The notes beneath the pieces were generated by a model. The model saw only the letters and a list, made by a program, of their open reading frames with translations, did no database searches and was not told the origin of the DNA. This document shows positions 1 to 12,800 of a stretch of 64,000 nucleotides of DNA, piece by piece. The stretch lies in the NCBI GenBank assembly GCA_949752795.1, contig OX457075.1, positions 1,426,001 through 1,490,000 of the forward strand. Reading direction: 5' to 3'. Each line of letters starts with the position of its first letter. Positions within the stretch are counted from its first letter, which is position 1. Position numbers and translations under genes: made by a program. This DNA is from Hyperoodon ampullatus. Its lineage: Eukaryota; Chordata; Mammalia; Artiodactyla; Ziphiidae.

Positions 1-2876
1 ATGGGTAAGGATTAGAGTATGCGTTAGGGTAAGGTGTCGGGTTTGGGTCAGGGTTAGGTTTAGGGCTAGGGTTAGGTTTAGCGAACGGAAAGATTTAGGG
101 TACAGCTGAGTGTACGGCATAGTGTTATGGTCAGGGTAAGTGTTAGGGCATGGGTTAGTGTTAGTGTACATGTTAGGATTAGTGTACAGGTTAGGGTAAG
201 GTGTAGGCTTGGGGTTAGGGTTTGGTTTAGGGCTAGGGTTAGTGTAAGTGTATGGTAAGTTTTAGGGTAGAGGTGAGGATACGGAAAAATATTAGGGTGA
301 GGGTATGTGTTAGGGAATGGGTTAGTGTCAGTGTATGGTTTAGGATTAGGGTCGGGTTCGGGTAACGTGTAGGGTTGGTGTTAGGGTTAGGTTAAGGGCT
401 AGGGTTAGGGGTAGCAAACCGGTAACATTTAGGGTACAGGTGAGCGTATGGAAATGTGTTTGGTTCAGGGTTTGTATTAGGGCACGTGTTAGTGTTAGTG
501 TACAGGTTAGGATTATTGTACGGGTTAGGGTAATGTATAGTGTTGGCGTTAGGGTTAGGTTTAGGGCTAGGATTAGGGTTTGAAAAAGGGTAAGGTTTAG
601 GGTACAGGTGAGGTTACAGAAAAGTGTTAGTGTCAGGGTATGTGTTAGGACACGTGATAGTGTACAGGTTAGGATTAGCATACGGTTTAGGGTAAGGTGG
701 AGGTTTGGGGTTAGGTTTAGGTTTAGGGCTATGGTTAGGGTTAGCGAACCGTAAGGTTTATGGTACAGGTGAGGGTACAGAAAAGTGTTAGGTTCAGGGT
801 TCGTGTTAGGGCATGGGTGAGTGTTAGGGTTAGGGTTAGGATTAGGTTATGGGTTAGGGTAAGGTGTAGGTTTGGGGTTAGGTTTAGGTTTAGGGCTAGG
901 GTTAGGGTTAGTGAACGGTGAGGTTTAGCGTACAGGTGATGGTATGGAAAAGTGTTAGTGTCAGTGTACGTGTTAGGGCACATGGTAGTGTTAGTGTACG
1001 TGTTAGGATTAGCTTATGGATTAGGGTAAGGTATAGGTTTCAGTTTAGGTTTAGGTCTAGGGTTAGGGTCAGTGTACGGGTAATATTTAGGGTACAGGAG
1101 ACGGTATGGAAACGTGATAGTGTATGTGTTAGTGCATGGGTTAATGTTAGCGTATGGGTTAGGATTATGGTACGGGTTAGGGTAAGGTTTAGGTTTGGTG
1201 TTGGGTTTAGTTTAAGGGCTAGGGTTAGGGATAGCGAACGGTAAGTTTTAGGGTACAGGTGATGGTATGGAAACGTGTTAGTGTCACTGTATGTGTCAGG
1301 ACATGGGTTAGTGTTAGTGTATGGGTTAGGATTAGGGTACGGGGTAGGGTAATGTGTAGGGTTGGCTTTAGTGTTAGGTTTAGGGCTAGGGTTAGTGTTA
1401 GCGAATGGTAAGTTTTAGGGTACAGGTTAGGGTACGGAAACGTGTCAGGGTCAGGTATGTGTTAGGACACGTGTTATTGTTAGTGTATGGGTTAGAATTA
1501 GGGTACGGGTTAGGGTAAGGTGTAGGGTTGGGTTTAGGTTTAGGGCTAGGGTTAGGGTTAGCATACGAGTAACATTTAGGGTACCGGAGAGGCTACGGAA
1601 ACGTGTTAGGGTCAGGGTACGTGTTATGGCAAGGGTTCGTGTTAGTGTACGGTTTAGGATTAGGGTACTTGTTAGGGTAAAGTGTAGGGTTGGCCTTAGG
1701 GTTTGGTTTAGGGCTAAGGTTAGGGCTCGGGAACGGGTAAGGTTTAGGGTACAGTTGAGGGTATGGAAATGTGCTAGGGTCAGAGTATGTGTTAGGAAAC
1801 GTGTTAGTTTTAGTGTATGGGTTAGGATTAGGGTACCTTTTAGGGGAAGGGGAAGGGTTGGGTTTAGTTTTAGGTTTAGGGCTAGAGTTAGGGTTAGCAA
1901 ACAGGTAACATTTAGGGTACAGGTGAGCGTATGGAAACGTGTTAGGTTCAGGGTTCGTGTTAGGGTACATGTTAGTGTTAGAGTATGGGTTAGGGTTAGG
2001 GTACGGATTAGGGTAAGGTGTATGGTTGGGGTTACAGTTAGGCTTAGGACTAGGGTTAGTGTTAGCAAGTGGTAAGGATTAGGGTACACGTGAGGGTACA
2101 GAAACGAGTAACTGTCAGTGTACGTGCTATGGCATGTGTTAGTGTTAGTGTACAGTTTAGGGTTAGGGCACGGGTTAGGGTAAGGTGTAGGGTTGGGTTT
2201 AGGCTTAGGATTAGGACTAGGGTTAGTGTTAGAATATGAGTAATGCTTAGGGTACAGGAGAGGGGGTGGAAACGTGTTAGGGTCAGTGTATGTACTAGGG
2301 CACTGTTTAGTGTTCATGTACGTGTTCGTGTAAGGGGTAGGGTTAGGGTTAGGTTGAGGTTTAGGTCTAGTGTTAGGGTTAGCAAACGGTAAGTTTTAGC
2401 GTACAGGTGAGGGTACTGAAAAGTGTTGGGTCAGGTTACATGATACGGCTTGGCATTGTGTTAGTGTAAGGGTTAGGATTAGGGCAAAATTTAGGGTAAG
2501 CTTTAGGGTTGGGGTTAGGTTTAGTTTTAGGTCTAGGGTTAGGGTTATTGAACAGTAAGGTTTAGGGTACAGGTGACGGTACGGAAAAGTGTTAGGATCA
2601 GGCTACGTGTTAGGGAATGGGATAGTGTTACTGTACTGGTTAGGCGTAGGGCACGGGTTAGCTTATGGTGTAGGGTTGGAGTTAGGTTTAGATGCTGGCC
2701 TAGGGTTAGGGTTGGCGAACGGGTAAGTTTTAGGGTAGATGTAAGGGTACGGAAAAGTTTTAGGGTCACGGTATGTGTTAGGACACGTGTTAGTGTTAGT
2801 GTATTTGTTAGGATTAGCATACAGTTAAGGGTAAGGGGTAGGGTTGGGGTTAGGTTTAGGGCTAAGGTTAGGGTTA
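1..2876 (+). repeat. Left zone of diverged, unclassified monomers
   Basis: Monomer junctions lie near 81, 247, 412, 578, 743, 912, 1072, 1233, 1401, 1561, 1729, 1897, 2067, 2230, 2385, 2549 and 2715, so the 160-170 bp period is intact. The monomers do not follow the T1-T26 order seen further right, and I could not pair them as recent duplicates. The junction itself is often altered (gcatacgag at 1561, gggaacgg near 1729). This resembles the monomeric edge that flanks homogenised cores in other satellites. Whether array or unique DNA lies left of base 1 cannot be seen. Confidence 0.7.
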
Positions 2877-4750
2877 GCGAACAGTAAGGTTTAGGGTACA
2901 GGTGAGGGTATGGAGAAGTGCTAGGGTCAGGGTAAGTGTCAGGGCATGGATTAGTGTTAGTGTACAGGTTAGGATTAGGTTACGGTTAGGGTAAGGTGTA
3001 GGGTCGGGTTTAGGGTTAGCTTTAGGCCTAGGGTTAGGGTTAGCAAAATGTCAGGTTTAGGGTACAGGTGAGGGAACAAAAAAGTGTTAGAGTTAGTGTA
3101 TGTGTTAGGACATGTGTTAGTGTTAGTGTATGGCTTAGGATTAGCATATGGTTAGAGTAAGGTGTAGGGTTTTAGTTACATTTAGCTTTAGGGCTAGGTT
3201 TAGGGTTAGCGAACGGTAAGATTTAGGGTACTGGAGAGAATACGGAAAAGTGTTAGGGTCAGGGTACGTGTTAGGGCACGGGTTACTGTTAGTGTACGGT
3301 TTAGGATTAGGGTATGGGTTAGGGAAAGGTGTAGAGTTGGGGTTATGTTTAGGTGTAGGGTTGGGGTTAGGGTTAGCGAATACGTACCATTTAGGGTACA
3401 GGTGAGCTTATGGAAACGAGTTAGGGTCAGGGTTCATGTTAGGGCACAGGTTAGTGTTGTGTATGGATTAGGATTAGGGTAAGGATTAGGGTTACGTGTA
3501 GGGTTGGGGTTAGGTTTAGGTTAGGACATAGGGTTAGGGTAGCGAATGGTAAGATTTAGGGTACAGGAGTGTGTATGGAAAAGTGTTAGGGTCAGGGTAC
3601 GTGTTCGGGCATGGATTAGTGTTAGTGTACGGGTAAGGATTAGGGTACGGGTTAGGGAAATGTGTAGGGTTGGTGTTATGGTTAGGGTTAGACCTAGGGT
3701 TTGAGTTAGTGAACGGGTAAGGTTTACGGTACACGGGAGGGTACGGAAACGTGTTAGTTTCAAAGTACATGTGAGGGCATCTGTTAGTCTTTTTATATGG
3801 GTTAACATTAGTGTACAGGTTAGGGTATGCTGTAGGGTTTGTATTAGCATTATGTTTAGGGCTAGGATTAGGGTTAGCGAACGGTAAGATTTAGGGTACA
3901 GGAGAGGATACGGAAAAGTGTTAGGATCAGTGTACGTGTTAGGGCATGGGTTAGTGTTCGTGTATGGGTTGGGATTAGGGTACGGGTTAGGGTAAGGGGT
4001 AGGGTTGGGGTTAGGATTAGGGCTAGGGCTAGGGCTAGGGTTAGGATTAGCGAATGGGTAAGGTTTAGGGTACAGGTGAGGGTACGGAAAAGTGTTAGGT
4101 TCAGGGTACGTGTCAGGGCATGGCTTAGTATGAGTATACTGGTTAGGATTAGGGTACGGTTTGGGTAAGGTTTAGGGTTGGGTTTAGGGTTATCTTTATG
4201 GCTAGGGTTAGGGTTAGCGAAATGTCAGGTTTAGGGTACAGCTGATGGTACAGAAAAGTGTTAGGGTTAGTGTATGTGTTAGGACACGTGTCAGTGTTAG
4301 TGTATAGGTTAGGATTAGCATACGGGTTAGGGTAAGGTGTACGGTTGGGGTTAGGTCTAGGTTTAGGGCTAGGTTTAGGGTTAGCGAACGGTAAGGTTTA
4401 GGGTACAGGTGAGGTTAGGGAAAAGTGTTAGGGTTAGGGTACGTGTTAGGGCAGGTGTTAGTGTGGGTGTACAGGTTAGGGTTAGGGTGCGGGTTAGGGT
4501 AATTGGTAGGGTTGGTGTTAAGGTTAGTGTTAGGGGTAGGGTTAAGTTTAGTGAACGGGTAAAGTTTAGGTTACAGCTGAGCATACGGAAATGTTTTATT
4601 GTCAAAGTACGTGTGCGGTATTGGGTTAGTGTTAGTGTACGGGTTAAGATTAGTGTACGTGTTAGGTCAAGGAGTAGGGTTGTAGTTAGGTTTAGGTTTT
4701 GGGCTAGGTTTATTGTTAACAAATGGTAAAGTTTAGCGTTAGTGTTAGTG

Positions 4751-4774
4751 TTAGGGTTAGGGTTAGGGTTAGGG
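4751..4774 (+). repeat. Four perfect TTAGGG units
   Basis: Four exact TTAGGG hexamers lie in a T15 monomer, followed by ataggg. Four GGG tracts with TTA loops are the classic telomeric G-quadruplex pattern. Confidence 0.9.
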
Positions 4775-6064
4775 ATAGGGTAGGTGTTAGGGCACGAGTT
4801 AGTGTTAGTGCATGGGTTATGATTAGGGTATTGCTTAGGGTAAGGTGTAGGGTTGGGGTTAGGTTTAGGTTTAGGGCTAGTGTTAGGGTTAGCGAATAGG
4901 TAACATTAGAGTACAGGTGAGCATATGGAAACGAGTTAGGGTCAGGGTTCGTGTTAGGCCACAGGTTAGTGTTAGTTTAAGGATTAGGATTAGGGTACAT
5001 GTTAGGGTTAGGTGTAGGGTTGGGCTTGGGTTTAGGGTTAGGTTTAGACCTACGGTTAGGGTTAGTGAATGGTAAGGTTTAGGGTTCAGGTGTGGGTATG
5101 GAAAAGTGTTAGGGTCAGGGTAAGTGTTAAGGCATGGATTTGTGTTAGTGTACGGGTTAGGAGTAGGCTTAGGGTTAGGGTAATGGGTAGGGTTGGCGAT
5201 ATGTTTAGTGTTAGGGCTAGGTTTAGGGATACCGAACGAGTAATGTTTAGGTTACAGGTGAGGGTACGGAAATGTTTTAGTGTCAAAATAAGTGTGCAGG
5301 AATGGGTTAGTGTTAGTGTACGCATTAACATTAGTGTACGTGTTAGGGTAAGGTGTAGGGTTGTAGTTAGATTTAGCTTTAGGGCTAGGGTTTGGGTTAG
5401 CGAATGGTAAGATTTAGGATACAGGAGAGAGTAGGGTAAAGAGTTAGGGGCAGGGTACGTGTCAGGGCATGGATTAGTGTTTGTGTACGGGTTAGGATTA
5501 GGGTACGGTTTAGGGTAAGGTGTTGGGTTGGTGTTAGGGCTTTGTTTAGGGGTATGTTTCGGGTTAGTGAACGGTAAAGTTTAGGGTACAGGTGAGGGTA
5601 CAGAAAAGTGTTAGGGTCAGGATACGTTTCAGGGCACGGATTAGTATTAGTGTACTGGTTAGGATTACCGTATAGGTTAGGGTAATCTGTAGGGTTGGGT
5701 TTAGGGTTAGGTTTAGGGCTATGGTTAGGGTTAGCGAAATGTAAGGTTTAGGTTACAGGTGATGGTCCAGAAATGTGTTAGGATCAGGGTACATGTTAGG
5801 GCACGGATTAGTGTTAGTGTACTGGTTAGAATTGGGTACGGGTTAGGGTAAGGTTTAGGAATGGGTTTAGGTTTACGTTTAGGTCTAGGGTTAAGGATAG
5901 CAATCGGCATGTTTTAGGGTACAGGTGAGTGTACGGAAAAGTGTAATGGTCAGGGTACCTGTTAGGGCACGTCTAGTGTTAGTGTATGGGTTAGGATTAG
6001 GGTACGGGTAAGGGTAATATGTAGGGTTGGAATTAGGTTTAAGTTTAGTGCTAGGGTTAGGGTT

Positions 6065-6231
6065 AGCGAACAGGTAAGTTTTATGGTACATGAGTGTACG
6101 GAAACGTATTAGTGTCAAATTACGTGTGAGGGCATTGCATAATTTTGGTGTACGCGTTAAGATTAGTGTACGGGTTAGGGTATGGTGTAGGGTTGGTGTT
6201 AGCGTTATGTTTAGGGCTAGGGTTACGGTTA
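6065..6231 (+). repeat. Monomer type T23, separate copy
   Basis: The core reads tacatgagtgtacgg and the middle gcattgcataattttgg, which resembles T5 (cattgcttaattttgg). Between T22 and T24 it stands as its own monomer only here, at 9228 and at 15055. Confidence 0.75.
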
Positions 6232-6712
6232 GCGAACCAGTAAGGTTTCGGGTACAGTTGAGGGTACGGAAAACTTTTAGGGTCAGGGTATGTGTTAGGA
6301 CACCTGTTAGTGTTAGTGTACGTGTCAGGATTAGCGTACAGTTTAGTGTAAGGTGTGGTGTTGGGGTTAGGGTTAGGGCTAGGCTAAGGGTTAGCAAACG
6401 GGTAAGTTTTATGGTACAGTTGAGGGTACGAAAAAGCGTTTCGGCCAGGTTATGTGTTAGGAAACGTGTTAGTGTTAATGTATGGTTAGGATTAGGGTAT
6501 GGGTTAGGGTAATGGTTAGGGTTGGCGTTAGGGTTAGGGATAGGCTTAGCGAACGGTTAAGGCTTATGGTACATGTGAGTGTATGGAAACGTGTTAGTGT
6601 CAAAGTATGTGTGAGGGCATGAGTTAGTGTTAGTGTAGGGTTTAAAAATAGGGTACGGGTTAGAGTAAGGTGTAGGCTATGTGTTAGGATCAGGTTTAAG
6701 TCTACAGTTAGG

Positions 6713-9700
6713 GTTAGCTAACAATTAGGTTTAGCGTACAGGTGAGGGTATGGAAAAGTGTTAGGGTCAGGGTACGTCTTAGGGCATGGATTAGTGTTAG
6801 TGTACGGGTAAGGATTAGGGTATGGATTAGGGAAATGTGTAGGGTTGGTGTTATGTTTAGGGTTAAGGCTAGGGTTAGAGTTAGCGAACGGGTAAGGTTT
6901 ACGATACACGGGATGGTTCGGAAAAGTGTTCGTTTCAAAGTACATGTGAGGGCATGGGTTAGTTTTTTGTACGTTTTAAATTTAGTGTACGGGTAAGGGT
7001 ATGCTGTAGGGTTGGTGATAGCATTATGTTTAGGGCTAGGATTAGGGTTAGCGAATGGTAAGATTTAGGGTACAGGAGAGGATACGGAAAGGTGTTAGTG
7101 TCAGGGTACGTGTTAGGTCATTTGTTAGTGTTAATGTATGGGTTGGGATTAGGGTTCGGGTTAGGGTAAGGGGTAGGGTTGGGGTTAGGATTAGGGCTAG
7201 GTCTAGGCCTAGGGTTAGGGTTAGCGAATGGGTAAGGTTTAGGGTACAGGTGAGGGTACGGAAAAGTGTTAGTGTCAGGGTACGTGTCAGGGCATGGCTT
7301 AGTATGAGTATACTGGGTAGGATTAGGGTACGGTTTGGGTAAGGTTTAGGGTTGGGTTTAGGGTTATCTTTATGGCTAGGGTTAGGGTTAGCGTAATGTC
7401 AGGTTTAGGGTACAGGTGATGGTACAGAAAAGTGTTAGGGTTAGTGTATGTGTTAAGACACGTGTCAGTGTTAGTGTAAGGCTTAGGATTAGCATACGGG
7501 TTAGGGTAAGGTGTACGGTTGGTGTTAGGTCTAGGTTTAGGGCTAGGGTTAGGGTTAGCGAACGGTAAGGTTTAGGGTAGAGGTGAGGTTAGGGAAAAGT
7601 GTTAGGGTCAGGGTGCGTGTTAGGCCAGGGGTTAGTGTGGGTTTACAGGTTAGGATTAGGGTGCGGGTTAGGGTAATTGGTAGGGTTGGCATTATGGTTA
7701 GTGTTAGGTGTAGGGTTAAGTTTAGTGAACGGGTAAGGTTCAGGTTACAGCTGAGCGTACGGAAATGTTTTATTGTCAAAGTATGTTTGTGGTATTGGGT
7801 TAGTGTTAGTGTATGGGTTAAGATTAGTGTACGTGTTAGAGTAAGGAGTAGGGTTGTAGTTAGGTTTAGGTTTGGGGCTACGGTTATGGTTAACAAATGA
7901 TAATGTTTAGGGTTAGTTTTAGTGTTAGGCTTAGGGTTAGGTGTAGGGTTATGGTAGGTTTTAGGGCACGAGTTAGTGTTAGTGTATGGGTTATGATTAG
8001 GGTATGGGTTAGGGTAAGGTGTAGGGTTGGGGTTAGGTTTAGGTTTAGGGCTAATGTTAGGGTTAGCGAATAGGTAACATTAGAGTACAGGTGTGAGTAT
8101 GGAAACGAGTTAGGGTCAGGGTTCGTGTTAGGGCACAGATTAGTGTTAGTTTAAGGATTATGATTAGGGTACATGTTAGGGTTAGGTGTAGGGTTGGGCT
8201 TGGGTGTAGGGTTAGGTTTAGACCTTGAGATAGGGTTAGTGGATCGTAAGGTTTAGGGTTCAGGTGTGGGTATGGAAAAGTGTTAGGGTCATGGTGAGTG
8301 TTAAGGCACGGATTAGTTTTAGTGTACGGGTTAGGATTAGGGTACAGGTTAGGGTAATGTGTAGGGTTGGCGTTATGTTTAGTGTTACGGCTAGGGTTAG
8401 GGTTAGCAAACGAGTAAGGTTTAGGTTACAAGTGAGGGTACGGAAATGTTTTAGTGTCAAAGTAAGTGTGCGGGAATGGGTTAGTGTTAGTGTACGCATT
8501 AAGATTAGTGTACGTGTTAGGGTAAGGTGTAGGGTTGTAGTTAGATTTAGCTTTAGGGCTAGGGTTAGGGTTAGCGAATGGTAAGATTTAGGGTACAGGA
8601 GAGAGTAGGGTAAAGAGTTAGGGGCAGGGTACGTGTCAGGGCATGGATTAGTGTTTGTGTATGGGTTAGCATTAGGGTACGGTTTAGGGTAAGGTGTTGG
8701 GTTGGTGTTAGGGCTTGGTTTAGGGGTATGTTTTGTGTTAGCGAACGGCAAAGTTTAGGGTACACGTGAGGGTACAGAAAAGTGTTAGGGTCAGGTTACG
8801 TTTCAGTGCACGGATTAGTATTAGTGTACTGGTTAGGATTACGGTATGGGTTAGGGTAATGGGTGGGGTTGGATTTAGGGCTATGGATAGGGTTAGCGAA
8901 ATGTAAGGTTTAGGTTACAGGTGATGGTCCAGAAATGTGTTCGGATCAGGGGACATGTTAGGGCACGGATTAGTGTTAGTGTACTGGTTAGGATTGGGTG
9001 CACGTTAGGGTAAGGTTTAGGGATGGGGTTAGGTTTACGTTTAGGTCTAGGGTTAAGGATAGCAAACGGTATGGTTTAGGGTACAGGTGACTGTACGGAA
9101 AAGTGTAACGGTCAGGGTACCTGTTAGGGCACGTATAGTGTTAGTGTTCGGGTTAGGATTAGGGTACGGGTTAGGGTAATGTGTAGGGTTGGCATTAGGG
9201 TTAAGTTTAGGGCTAGGGTTAGGGTTAGCGAACAGGTAAGTTTTATGGTACATGAGTGTACGGAAACATATTAGTGTCAAAGTACGTGTGAGGGCATTGC
9301 ATAATTTGGTATGTGGGTTAAGATTAGTGTACGGGTTAGGGTATGGTGTAGGGTTGGTGTTAGCGTTTTATTTAAGGCTAGGGTTATGGTTAGTGAACCA
9401 GTAAGGTTTAGGGTACAGGTGAGGGTACGGAAAACTTTTAGGGTAAGGGTATGTGTTAGGACACCTGTTACTGTTAGTGTACGTGTCAGGATTATCGTAC
9501 AGTTTAGGGTAAGGTGTGGAGTTGGGGTTAGGGTTAGGTTTAGGGCTAGGCTTAGGGTTAGCAAACGGGTAAGTTTTAGGGTACAGTTGAGGGTACGTAA
9601 AAGCGTTTGGGTCAGGTTATGTGTTAGGAAGCGTGTTCGTGTTAATGTATGGTTAGGATTAGTGTATGGGTTAGGGTAATGGTTAGGGTTGGCGTTAGGG

Positions 9701-9879
9701 TTAGGGATAGGCTTAGCGAACGGTTAAGGCTTATGTTACATGTGAGTGTATGGAAACGTGTTAGTGTCAAAGTACATGTGAGGGCATGGGTTAATGTTAG
9801 TGTAGGGGTTAAAATTAGGGTACGTGTTAGAGTAAGGTGAAGGCTTGGTGTTAGCGTTAGGTTTAAGTCTACAGTTAGG
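6713..9879 (+). repeat. HOR copy, 3167 bp, about 19 monomers, T1/T8 fusion
   Basis: It begins with the T1 palindrome at 6713-6722, but the T1 monomer turns into T8 (gcatggattag followed by gggtaaggatt), so T2-T7 are missing. T9 to T26 follow in order, including T23 at 9228-9392. The length is close to 19 x 167 bp. The fusion keeps monomer register, as expected for unequal exchange between aligned monomers of different type. Confidence 0.78.
9228..9392 (+). repeat. Monomer type T23, separate copy
   Basis: It has the same signature (tacatgagtgtacgg, gcattgcataatttgg) and sits between T22 and T24. Its tail, gggtatggtgtagggttgg, is what survives fused to T22 in all HORs to the right. Confidence 0.75.
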
Positions 9880-12800
9880 GTTAGCTAACAATTAGGTTTA
9901 GCGTACAGGTGAGGGTGTGGAAAAGTGTTAGGGTCATGGTATGTTTCAGGGCACTGGTTAGTGTTAGTGTACGGTTTAGGATTAGGGTATGGGTTAGGGT
10001 AAGATGTAGGGTTGCCGTTAGTGTTAGGTTTAGAGCTAGGGTTAAGGTTAGCGAACGCGTAAGCTTTAGGTTACAGGGGAGGGTACGGAAATGCTTTAGG
10101 GTCAAAATACATTTGCGGGAATGGGTTAGTGTTAGTGTACGGGTTACGATTAGTGTACGTGTTAGGGTAAGGTGTAGGGTTGGATTTAGATTTAGCTTTA
10201 GGGCTAGGGTTAGGGTTAGCGAAATGTAAGGTTTAGGGTACAGGTGCGTGTACAGAAAAGTGTTACGGTCTGTGTACATGTCACGGCATGGTTTGGTGTT
10301 AGGGTACGGGTTAGGATTACAGTAGGGATTAGTGTAAGGTGTAGGATTGGGGTTAGGTTTAAGGTTAGGTTTAGAGAATAGGTAATATTTAAGGTAGAGG
10401 TAAGCATATGGAAACGAGTTAGGGTCAGGCTTGGTTTTAGGGCACAGGTTAGTGTTACTGTACGGATTAGGATTAGGGTATGGGTTAGGATTTTGTGTAG
10501 GGCTGAGGGTAGTGTTAGGCTTAGACCTAGGGTTAGTGTTAGCGAACAGGTAAGGTTTACGGTACACAGGAGGGTACAGAAACGTGTTAGTGTCAAAGTA
10601 CATTTGAGGACATTACTTAATTTTAGTGTATGGGTTAAGATTAGTGTATGGGTTAGGGTATGGTGTAAGGTTGGTGTTAGCGTTATGTTTAGGGAAAGGG
10701 CTAGGTTTAGTGAACGGTAAGATTTAGGTTACTGGAGAGGATACGAAAAAGTGTTAGAGTCAGGGTACATGTTAGGGCACGGGTTAGTGTTAGTGTATGG
10801 GTTAGGATTAGGGTATGGGTTAGAGAAAGTTGTAGGGTTGGGGTTATGTTTAGGTGTAGAGTTGGGGTTAGGGTTAGCGAATAGGTAACATTTAGGGTAC
10901 AGGTGAGCTTATGGAAACGAGTTAGGGTCAGGGTTCATGTTAGGGCAGAGGTTAGTGTTAGTGTACGGAGTAGGATTAGGGTACTGATTAGGGTTAGGTG
11001 TAGGGTTGGGATTAAGTTTAGGTTTAGACATAGGGTTAGGGTTAGCGAATGGTAAGATTTAGGGTACAGGAGTGGGGATGGAAAAGTGTTAGGGTCAGGG
11101 TACGTGTTAGGGCATGGATTAGTGTTAGTGTACGGGTAAGGATTACGTATGGGTTAGGGAAATGGGTAGGGTTGGTGTTATGGTTAGGGTTAGGGCTAGG
11201 GTTAGAGTTAGCGAACAGGTAAGGTTTACGGTACATGGGAGGGTACGGAAAAGTGTTAGTGTCAAAGTACATGTGAGGGCATGTGTTAGTTTTTTTGTAC
11301 GGGTTAAGTTTAGTGTACGGGTTAGGGTATGCTGTAGGGTTGGTGTTAGCGTTATGTTTATGGCTAGGGTTAGGGTTAGCGAACGGTAAGATTTAGGGTA
11401 CAGGAGAGGATACGGAAAAGTGTTAGGGTCAGGGTTCGTGGTAGGGCATGGGTTAGTGTTCGTGTATGGGTTGGGATTAGGGTACGGGTTAGGGTAAGGG
11501 GTAGGGTTGCGGTTAGGGTTAGGGCTAGGGCTAGGGCTAGGGTTAGGGTTAGCGAATGTGTATGGTTTAGGGTACAGGTGAGTGTACGGGAAAGTGTTAG
11601 GATCAGGGTACGTGTCAGGGCATGGCTTAGTATTAGTATACTGGTTAGGATTAGGATACGGTTTGGGTAAGGTTTAGGGTTGGGTTTAGGGTTAGCTTTA
11701 TGGCTAGGGTTAGGTTTAGCGAAATGTCAGGTTTAGGGTACAGGTGATAGTACAGAAAAGTGTCAGGGTTAGTGTATGGCTTATGATTAGCATACGGGTT
11801 AGGGTAAAGTGTACGGTTGGTGTTTGGTCTAGGTTTTGGCATAGGCTTATGGTTAGCTCACGGTAAGTGTTAGGGTACAGGTGAGGTTACGGAAAAGTGT
11901 TAGGGTCAGGATACGTGTTAGTGCAGGGGTTAGTGTGGTTTTACAGGTTAGGATTAGGGGGCGGGTTAGGGTAATTTGTAGGGTTGGCGTTATGGTTAGT
12001 TTTCGGGGTAGTGTTAAGTATAGTGAACAGGTAAGCTTCAGGTTACAGCTGAGCGTACAGAAATGTTTTATTGTCAAAGTACGTGTGCGGTATTGGGTTA
12101 GTGTTAGTGTACGGGTTAAGATTAGTGTACGTGTTAGGGTAAGGTGTAGGGTTGTAGTTAGGTTTAGGGTTGGGGCTAGTGTTATGGTTAACAAATGGTA
12201 AAGTTGAGGGTTAGTGTAAGGGCTAGGGTTAGGTGTAGGGGTAGGGTTAGGGTAGGTGTTAGGGCACGAGTTAGTGTCAGTGTATGGGTTATGATTAGGT
12301 TATGGGTTAGTGTAAGGTGTAGGGTTGTGGTTAGAATTAGGTTTAGGGCTAGTGTTAGGGTTAGCGAATAGGTAACATTAGAGTACAGGTGAGCGTATGG
12401 AAACGAGTTAGACTCAGTGTTCGTGTTAGGGCACATGCTAGTGTTAGTTTAAGGATTAGGATTAGGATACATGTTAGGGTTAGGTGTAGGGTTGGGGTTG
12501 GGTTTAGGGTTAGGTTTAGACGTAGGGTTAGGGTTACTGAATGGTAAGGTTTAGGGTTCAGGTGTGGGTATGGAAAAGTGTTAGGATCAGGGTAAGTTTT
12601 TAGGCACGGATTAGTGTTATTGTAAGGGTTAGGATTAGGGTACGGGTTAGGGTAATGGGTAGGGTTGGCGTTATGTTTAGTGTTAGGGTTAGTGTTAGGG
12701 TTAGCGAACGAGTAAGGTTTAGGTTACAAGTGAGGGTACGGAAATGTTTTAGTGTCAAAGTAAGTGTGCGGGAATGGGTTAGTGTTAGTGTACGCATTAA

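Larger units (their letters stand above)
2877..6712 (+). repeat. Partial HOR: T11-T12 fused to T6-T26 (26-type lineage)
   Basis: Two monomers at 2877 and 3043 resemble T11 (cgtgtcagggcatgg-like) and T12 (atgtcaggtttaggg). They run into T6 at 3209 (tactggagag core). From there the order T6 to T26 is complete, 21 monomers in about 3.5 kb, including T23 at 6065. The T12-to-T6 step is out of order, so an old rearrangement lies near 3.2 kb. The unit ends where T1 begins with its palindrome at 6713. Many positions differ from the standard HORs further right, so this is an older or less homogenised copy. Confidence 0.72.

Noticed and set aside
1451..2317. Long open frames on both strands, such as 288 codons on the minus strand here and 240-codon frames near 26138-26866
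   Set aside because: They encode only LT, NP, VR or LG-type repeats set by the hexamer, occur in several frames at once and end at monomer length changes. No domain, signal or codon bias is visible.
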